Assembly (NCBI RefSeq): GCF_900113435.1
Contig: NZ_FOPG01000001.1
Location: 1,645,240-1,709,239 of the forward strand
Source: Sulfitobacter dubius
GTDB taxonomy: Bacteria; Pseudomonadota; Alphaproteobacteria; Rhodobacterales; Rhodobacteraceae
Length of the DNA stretch: 64,000 bases
Direction of reading: 5' to 3'
This document shows, one piece after another, positions 59,236 through 64,000 of this stretch (positions within the stretch are counted from its first letter, which is position 1; every line of letters begins with the position of its first letter). Position numbers and translations under genes: made by a program. The notes under the pieces were generated by a model. The model was not told where the DNA came from, did not search any database, and saw only the letters and a list, made by a program, of their open reading frames with translations.

Positions 59236-62200
59236 ATGCGCAGTTTCCTTATGTCTACAGCCCGCTCGGCTCTGGCCCTGATAAGCGCCTCCGCATTGGG
59301 TCTCAGCCTTCTGCCCCAATCCACCGCAGCTGACGCGGCACTCGCCGGAACCTTCATCCGCAACGTCGCAGAAGTAAGCTATTTCAACACGTCGCTCGGC
59401 ATCATGGAGCGCGTTCTCTCTAACCCGGTACAGGTCGAAGTCGCCTCGGTTCCTGGGCTCGAAGTGACAGGCTACTCTGACCTTTTGCTGACCCGTGGTG
59501 CGTTTGGCCGCTATCACTTTGACGTGGTCAACAGCGGCAACGTGCGCCTTTTCACATCGCTCAGCATCGACGAAGAGAACCAGTCCCCGCTGATGTCGCA
59601 CCAAACGCTTTACCCCGATCTTAATGGCAACGGCCAGATCGATGGGGAAGACATAGCAGCAGACATGTCAGCCCCGTTCCTGCTGGCCGTGGGCGAGCGG
59701 CTCCAGCTGATCTATGACTTCCGCATTTCCGCCGAAACCCCGGTGAGCACCCGGTTCTCCAGCATACTGACGGCAGTTGGCGTTGCCGACGATGGTCGGA
59801 GCCTGACAGGTCAGGCGATGGGTATCTCGCGCGTCGAAGAAGGCGGGCTTGAGATCGCCAAAGGGCAGGTCATCTCCGAAAACGAAGAAGGCGCGATCAT
59901 CACCTACACCCTGCGCATGCGCAACGACTCTGAGCGCGACGCTTTTGGCTACCCTGAGATCGACGGCCAGCCCATCGTGATTGATGGTGCACCCCAGACG
60001 GGGGTTTTGCTGCGCGATGCGATCCCGCTGAACACGACCTTCGATGCAATACAAAACGCTGGCGGCATGACGGCGCTGGTCCACATGCGGGGCGCGCCTG
60101 TCCATACCTACCGCAGCGCCGTTCCTGCGGGTCTTGCCGACGACGTTGATGCGGTGGCCTTTTTCCACGAGGGCGACTTTGCTGTCGGCCACGCCTCTGC
60201 CCCCAGCTTTTCGGTGCGCGTGCCAATGGCTTTGGGCGCGGTCGAAGTGCACAACACCGCTTCTGCCTTTTACAACAACCAAGAAAACACATTGTTGCTG
60301 GACTCGAACACCGTGGTCTATGAGCGCGAGACGGATACCCCCGGAACGCTTGTATTCGAGCACCCAGAAACCGGTGCAGACCAACCCTACGGCACACCGG
60401 GCAGCGATACGCGCCTGCGCGTCACTGCTGGCATGTGCAACGGCACCACCGAAATCGACAGTACTCCGGTAACCGTCCGCAGTGTACTGACCAATGATGT
60501 CGAGACGCTCATCGCGACCGAGACCGGAGCGAACACTGGCGTATTCCTCACCCCCGTTCTGCCTATGGCGCAGATGTCCCCAGCCGTGGCTGGTGACCAG
60601 GTCATGGCGACAGACTTTGGCGATACTTTTATCGCCACGGCGCTCTGCGAAAACGAGGTGCTTGAAGACGATCTGATGATCAACCCCGGCAACTTCTTGT
60701 TCAACTCAGTCACCAACGCTCCGATCGACGATGTGGTCATCGCTGTTGTCAATGCGCGCTCAGGCGCGGAAGTGGCGCGCACCCAAACAGACCAGCGCGG
60801 CTTTTTCACCTTTTTCGATATTCCAGAGGGCGATTACCGCTATGCCGTGATGGATGCGCCAGCGTGGATTTTCCCATCGGCGCGGACGGACTTTGTCGGT
60901 ATGGGCCGCAACGTGATTGATGCAGGCTATGGCGAAGAGTTCAGCCATGCGGGCGGGGCACTTTTTGTCTCTGACATTCCGGTCGATCCGCATTACGGCA
61001 CACCGCTAGCGCTGGATAAGACGACAAATCTCGACAGCGTAGGGCATGGCGAATTCGTTACCTATACGCTCAGCTTTACCAACAACATGCACCAAGCCTT
61101 GATCGGTGGCGAGATCCTTGACCGCCCTGCCTATGGTGTAAACATCGTTCCCGGCTCGGTTACGCTGAACGGCGCACCGCTGGACGATCCGCAGCAAATT
61201 GGCAATGGCGATCTGCGCTTTGATGTTGGCATGCTTGAACCGCTGTCCCGCCATGAACTGTCCTATGTGATGCTCTTCTCTGCCGCCGCCCGTGAAGGCC
61301 GCAACGAAAACGCCGCAATCCTGTCGGGCCGCCAAGCGGGCACCGGAACACTGCGCCAATCGCAGACTTCCCGCGCCATGGTACGCCTCGACAACTCGGG
61401 CGGCGTCTTTGCCCGGCAGGGTACAGTGCTCGGCGCTGTGTTCATGGACTGCAACGGCAACGGCCTGCGCGACCGCGCATCGGATGAGCCCGGCATTCCC
61501 GGCGTGCGCATCGTGACCCAAGAAGGCCTCTTTGTAGTGACCGACATTGATGGTGCCTATTCGCTGAATGGCATGCGCCCGGTGACACACGCCTTCCTCG
61601 TGCAGCCAGAGACCCTCCCCGCCGGGACCGAAGTGCAGGTGACCCGCACCAACGATCTGCGGCGCGGTGGCTCTCGACTGGTGCCGCTGAAGAAGGGCGA
61701 GCTCAGGACCGAGAACTTTGCGGTGGCCCAGTGCACCCCCGAAGCGCTTGATGAGGTCAGCAAACGTCGCGACCATTTTGATGGAAAACGTCAGTCCCCC
61801 GGCATGAATGCGACCGACCTGCCGATTGATGGCCAACGCAGCAGCACCCGTTCCGTGCGCAGCGAAGCGGGTATCGCGACCACGACACAGCTCACTCCCG
61901 GCATGATCGCCGCCCAGAGCGAAGAGGCCGGTGCGAATGCCACCTCTGTGGCCCAGTCCGCCCGTGCGTCGGCCCAGCGCCAGTCACTCGATAGCATGAT
62001 CCGTAACCTTGATAGCGCCGCCGGCTTTGTCGACTTTGCAGAACACACCAGCGTATCCCGCGCCACCCAGAACATTCGGGTTAAAGGCAAAGCAGACCTG
62101 ACGCTTGCACTGTTGGTCAATGGCCGCGAACTCGGCGCAGATCGGGTGGGCGAACGTACCAATTGGGAAAAAAACAACGTTCAGGCACTGGAATATGTCG

Positions 62201-64000
62201 CAGTTAAACTGAGATCGGGCGAAAACGTTCTGACACTGGTGGGCCGTGACGGATTTGGCATCGAGCGTGTCCGCAAGGAACTGCGCCTCACCGCCCCCGG
62301 CAAACCCGCCCGGATCGAGATTTTGTTGCCTGACACGGCAGCGGCCAACCCGGCCTCTGTGGTGCCCGTGGTCGTCCGCGTTCTTGATGCCGGTGGCCGC
62401 CCAGTGCCAGCCTCTGGCACGGTGACCATTTCGGCCCGCCGTTCGCTGTGGGATGTGACCGATATCCGCAGCAGCACGCCCGGCGTGCAAGCCTACCTCG
62501 ACAATGGCGAAGCCACCTTCAACCTGATCCCGCCGCAGGCCTCTGGCCCCGACTTGATCACCGTGCGCTCTTCTTTTGGGGAGGCCGAGGCGACGCTGAC
62601 CTTCACCCCTGACCTGAACGAACGAGTGCTTATCGGCGTGATTGAAGGCGCGGTATCGCTGAGCGGAGACGCAGGCAATGTGCTTGAACAGGATCGCTTC
62701 AGCTCTTTCGAAGACACCACCACCGGTGTTCGGGGTGAGCTTTACCTCAAGGGTGTGATCCGGGGCGATGCCCTGCTCACTCTGCGCTACAGCTCGGATC
62801 GTGACACCGAAGACCGCCTGTTCCGCGACATCCGGGGTGAAGAATACTACCCCGTCTACGGCGACAATTCCGAACGCGGTGCCGATGCGCAGTCCTCCTC
62901 CAACCTCTTTGTGAAGGTGGAAAAAGGCCGCTCCTATGTTCTCTACGGCGACATCGCCATTGAGCCGGAAGCCAGCGCACTGAAACTCGGCGGTCTGCAA
63001 CGTGTCGCCACCGGGGCCAAGGGCCACTGGGAGAACGACCGCGTGTCGGTTACCGTGTTCGCAGCCCGGACGGCACAAGAGCAGCAAGTACAGGAAATCC
63101 GTGGTCGCGGCGTCTCTGGTCCCTATGACCTTGATCTCGGGGGCTATGTGCAAGGCTCTGAGCGCGTCGAAATTCTTGTGCGGGACGAAGATGGCGGCGA
63201 TATCCTGTCGGCCACACCTCTGCTGCGCGGCACCGACTACCTGCTAGATTTCTTCCGCAACACGATCACCTTCGACAGCCCCGTGCGCCAGTTCGACCTT
63301 GATGGTAACCCCGTGTCGATCCGTGTGACCTATGAGGTTGAGGCCGAAGGCGCCGAGGCATACTGGCTCTATGGGGGCGAGGTGAACTACGCCCTGTCCG
63401 AGCGGACCTCAATCGGTGCCCGCGCGGTTCATGCCGATGCACCGCTTGGCAACACAGCCCGCCAGCGGATGCACTCTGCCTACCTGCAACACGAAGACCG
63501 TCAGGGCGGCGTTTGGGAGGCCGAAGTGGCCCGCTCGGAAAATGCCATGGGCGAAAAAGACACCGCTGCGCGCCTATCTTATGAACTCAAGACCGAGACT
63601 CGCCACTTTGCTTTCGAGGCAATCCACACCGGGCGCGACTTTTATGCGCAGGGGGGGCTAGCACGCGCAGGCACCAGCCAGGTTCGTCTAAGCTATGGTG
63701 CAGAGATCGACCAACGCAGCGACATTGCTTTTGGTGCGGAATATACCCGTGATCGGATCAACAACCGCGAACAACTGACCGTTGATGCGATCTATTCGCG
63801 CCGCCTGAGCAAGACCCTGCGCGGCGGGATCGGCCTTGAATACCGCTATGACCGCAACGATGGCACCAATGAAAGTGATACGGCCTTGATCCTCGGCGCC
63901 CATTGGACCCCAGCGGCCCGCCCCGGCACCGTGATCGAAGCTAAGCTGCGCGCGCCGCTCAATGGTGACACCCCAACCGAGCTGACCTTGGGACTTTACG
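59236..64000 (+). CDS. Giant DUF11/SdrD-B protein with putative outer-membrane barrel, partial
   Basis: At least 1588 residues are present; the gene runs off the right edge. A signal peptide (MRSFLMSTARSALALISASA) is followed by DUF11-like modules (e.g. LALDKTTNLDSVGHGEFVTY near 590), an SdrD-B domain near 728-780 (MDCNGNGLRDRASDEPGIPG), a low-complexity linker, an invasin-like Ig domain near 1020-1110 (GKPARIEILLPDTAAANPAS), and from about 1120 onward alternating hydrophobic/polar strands. A YYPVYGDNS...YVLYGDI pattern and a GSERVEILVRDEDGG module precede long strands rich in aromatic ends such as TIGARAVHADAPLG-like stretches. I read this as a transmembrane barrel of at least 460 residues. 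AGGAG lies eight bases before the ATG. It is the likely membrane anchor or exporter of the locus. Confidence 0.8.
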   Translation, partial: MRSFLMSTARSALALISASALGLSLLPQSTAADAALAGTFIRNVAEVSYFNTSLGIMERVLSNPVQVEVASVPGLEVTGYSDLLLTRGAFGRYHFDVVNSGNVRLFTSLSIDEENQSPLMSHQTLYPDLNGNGQIDGEDIAADMSAPFLLAVGERLQLIYDFRISAETPVSTRFSSILTAVGVADDGRSLTGQAMGISRVEEGGLEIAKGQVISENEEGAIITYTLRMRNDSERDAFGYPEIDGQPIVIDGAPQTGVLLRDAIPLNTTFDAIQNAGGMTALVHMRGAPVHTYRSAVPAGLADDVDAVAFFHEGDFAVGHASAPSFSVRVPMALGAVEVHNTASAFYNNQENTLLLDSNTVVYERETDTPGTLVFEHPETGADQPYGTPGSDTRLRVTAGMCNGTTEIDSTPVTVRSVLTNDVETLIATETGANTGVFLTPVLPMAQMSPAVAGDQVMATDFGDTFIATALCENEVLEDDLMINPGNFLFNSVTNAPIDDVVIAVVNARSGAEVARTQTDQRGFFTFFDIPEGDYRYAVMDAPAWIFPSARTDFVGMGRNVIDAGYGEEFSHAGGALFVSDIPVDPHYGTPLALDKTTNLDSVGHGEFVTYTLSFTNNMHQALIGGEILDRPAYGVNIVPGSVTLNGAPLDDPQQIGNGDLRFDVGMLEPLSRHELSYVMLFSAAAREGRNENAAILSGRQAGTGTLRQSQTSRAMVRLDNSGGVFARQGTVLGAVFMDCNGNGLRDRASDEPGIPGVRIVTQEGLFVVTDIDGAYSLNGMRPVTHAFLVQPETLPAGTEVQVTRTNDLRRGGSRLVPLKKGELRTENFAVAQCTPEALDEVSKRRDHFDGKRQSPGMNATDLPIDGQRSSTRSVRSEAGIATTTQLTPGMIAAQSEEAGANATSVAQSARASAQRQSLDSMIRNLDSAAGFVDFAEHTSVSRATQNIRVKGKADLTLALLVNGRELGADRVGERTNWEKNNVQALEYVAVKLRSGENVLTLVGRDGFGIERVRKELRLTAPGKPARIEILLPDTAAANPASVVPVVVRVLDAGGRPVPASGTVTISARRSLWDVTDIRSSTPGVQAYLDNGEATFNLIPPQASGPDLITVRSSFGEAEATLTFTPDLNERVLIGVIEGAVSLSGDAGNVLEQDRFSSFEDTTTGVRGELYLKGVIRGDALLTLRYSSDRDTEDRLFRDIRGEEYYPVYGDNSERGADAQSSSNLFVKVEKGRSYVLYGDIAIEPEASALKLGGLQRVATGAKGHWENDRVSVTVFAARTAQEQQVQEIRGRGVSGPYDLDLGGYVQGSERVEILVRDEDGGDILSATPLLRGTDYLLDFFRNTITFDSPVRQFDLDGNPVSIRVTYEVEAEGAEAYWLYGGEVNYALSERTSIGARAVHADAPLGNTARQRMHSAYLQHEDRQGGVWEAEVARSENAMGEKDTAARLSYELKTETRHFAFEAIHTGRDFYAQGGLARAGTSQVRLSYGAEIDQRSDIAFGAEYTRDRINNREQLTVDAIYSRRLSKTLRGGIGLEYRYDRNDGTNESDTALILGAHWTPAARPGTVIEAKLRAPLNGDTPTELTLGLY

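Noticed and set aside
61006-63153. Two long minus-strand frames opposite the giant barrel gene
   Set aside because: They are complement shadows of a continuous plus-strand frame with signal peptide, ribosome-binding site and SdrD-B/DUF11 motifs.
1-64000. CRISPR arrays, tRNA genes, insertion sequences or prophage
   Set aside because: Reading both strands I saw no regularly spaced repeats, no cloverleaf-like sequence and no transposase or phage protein.

Overview
The window looks like a chromosomal segment of a marine Roseobacter-group alphaproteobacterium (Rhodobacterales). The evidence is a GC-rich, densely packed gene order, many ATGA/TGATG stop-start overlaps, and typical roseobacter gene families: a fadE-fadI-fadJ set, Liv-type transporters, a DUF2218-SIP protein and a CIO-type CydAB with a DUF2474 protein. 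I cannot name the genus. I saw no tRNA, rRNA, insertion sequence, phage gene or CRISPR array.

Layout. 1-4.75 kb: partial S49 peptidase, a YadG/YadH-like ABC exporter, a lone CoxG-like protein, an EamA transporter and a quinone oxidoreductase. 4.8-10.8 kb: cytochrome bd/CIO oxidase (cydA, cydB and a 36-residue DUF2474 protein) downstream of an OmpR/HK pair, with a Deg-type periplasmic protease divergent from that pair. 10.9-15.2 kb: a DctB/FixL-like multi-PAS kinase with a FixJ-like regulator, then a PAS-LuxR regulator. 15.3-20.9 kb: a six-gene Liv-type uptake operon ending in an alpha/beta hydrolase. 21.1-31.8 kb: two orphan histidine kinases around an FAH-family gene and the beta-oxidation operon fadE-fadI-fadJ. 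31.8-35.4 kb: a class V aminotransferase with an amino-acid ABC permease and binding protein (no ATPase) and a divergent GntR regulator. 35.4-38.7 kb: LysR, an atypical SDR, two small membrane proteins and HtpX. 38.7-45.8 kb: a siderophore uptake locus (FecB/C/D/E-type ABC genes, TonB-dependent receptor, siderophore-interacting reductase) with an iron-box-like palindrome.

45.98-64 kb is the most unusual part. It encodes a ~1700-residue secreted GEVED/SdrD-B/DUF11 protein, a hybrid histidine kinase, a periplasmic molybdopterin-oxidoreductase-fold protein that appears to lack its cofactor cysteine, a NarL/LuxR-type response regulator, and an operon of a small DUF11-like protein, an 871-residue DUF11-like protein and a very large protein (>1588 residues, cut by the window end). 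The large protein carries DUF11, SdrD-B and Ig-like domains followed by what looks like an outer-membrane beta-barrel. Four copies of an 18-bp motif (nnTAT-N8-ATAGG) lie only in the non-coding gaps I compared at this locus, next to both structural units and between the divergent regulators. I infer a dedicated surface-protein system under its own signalling module.
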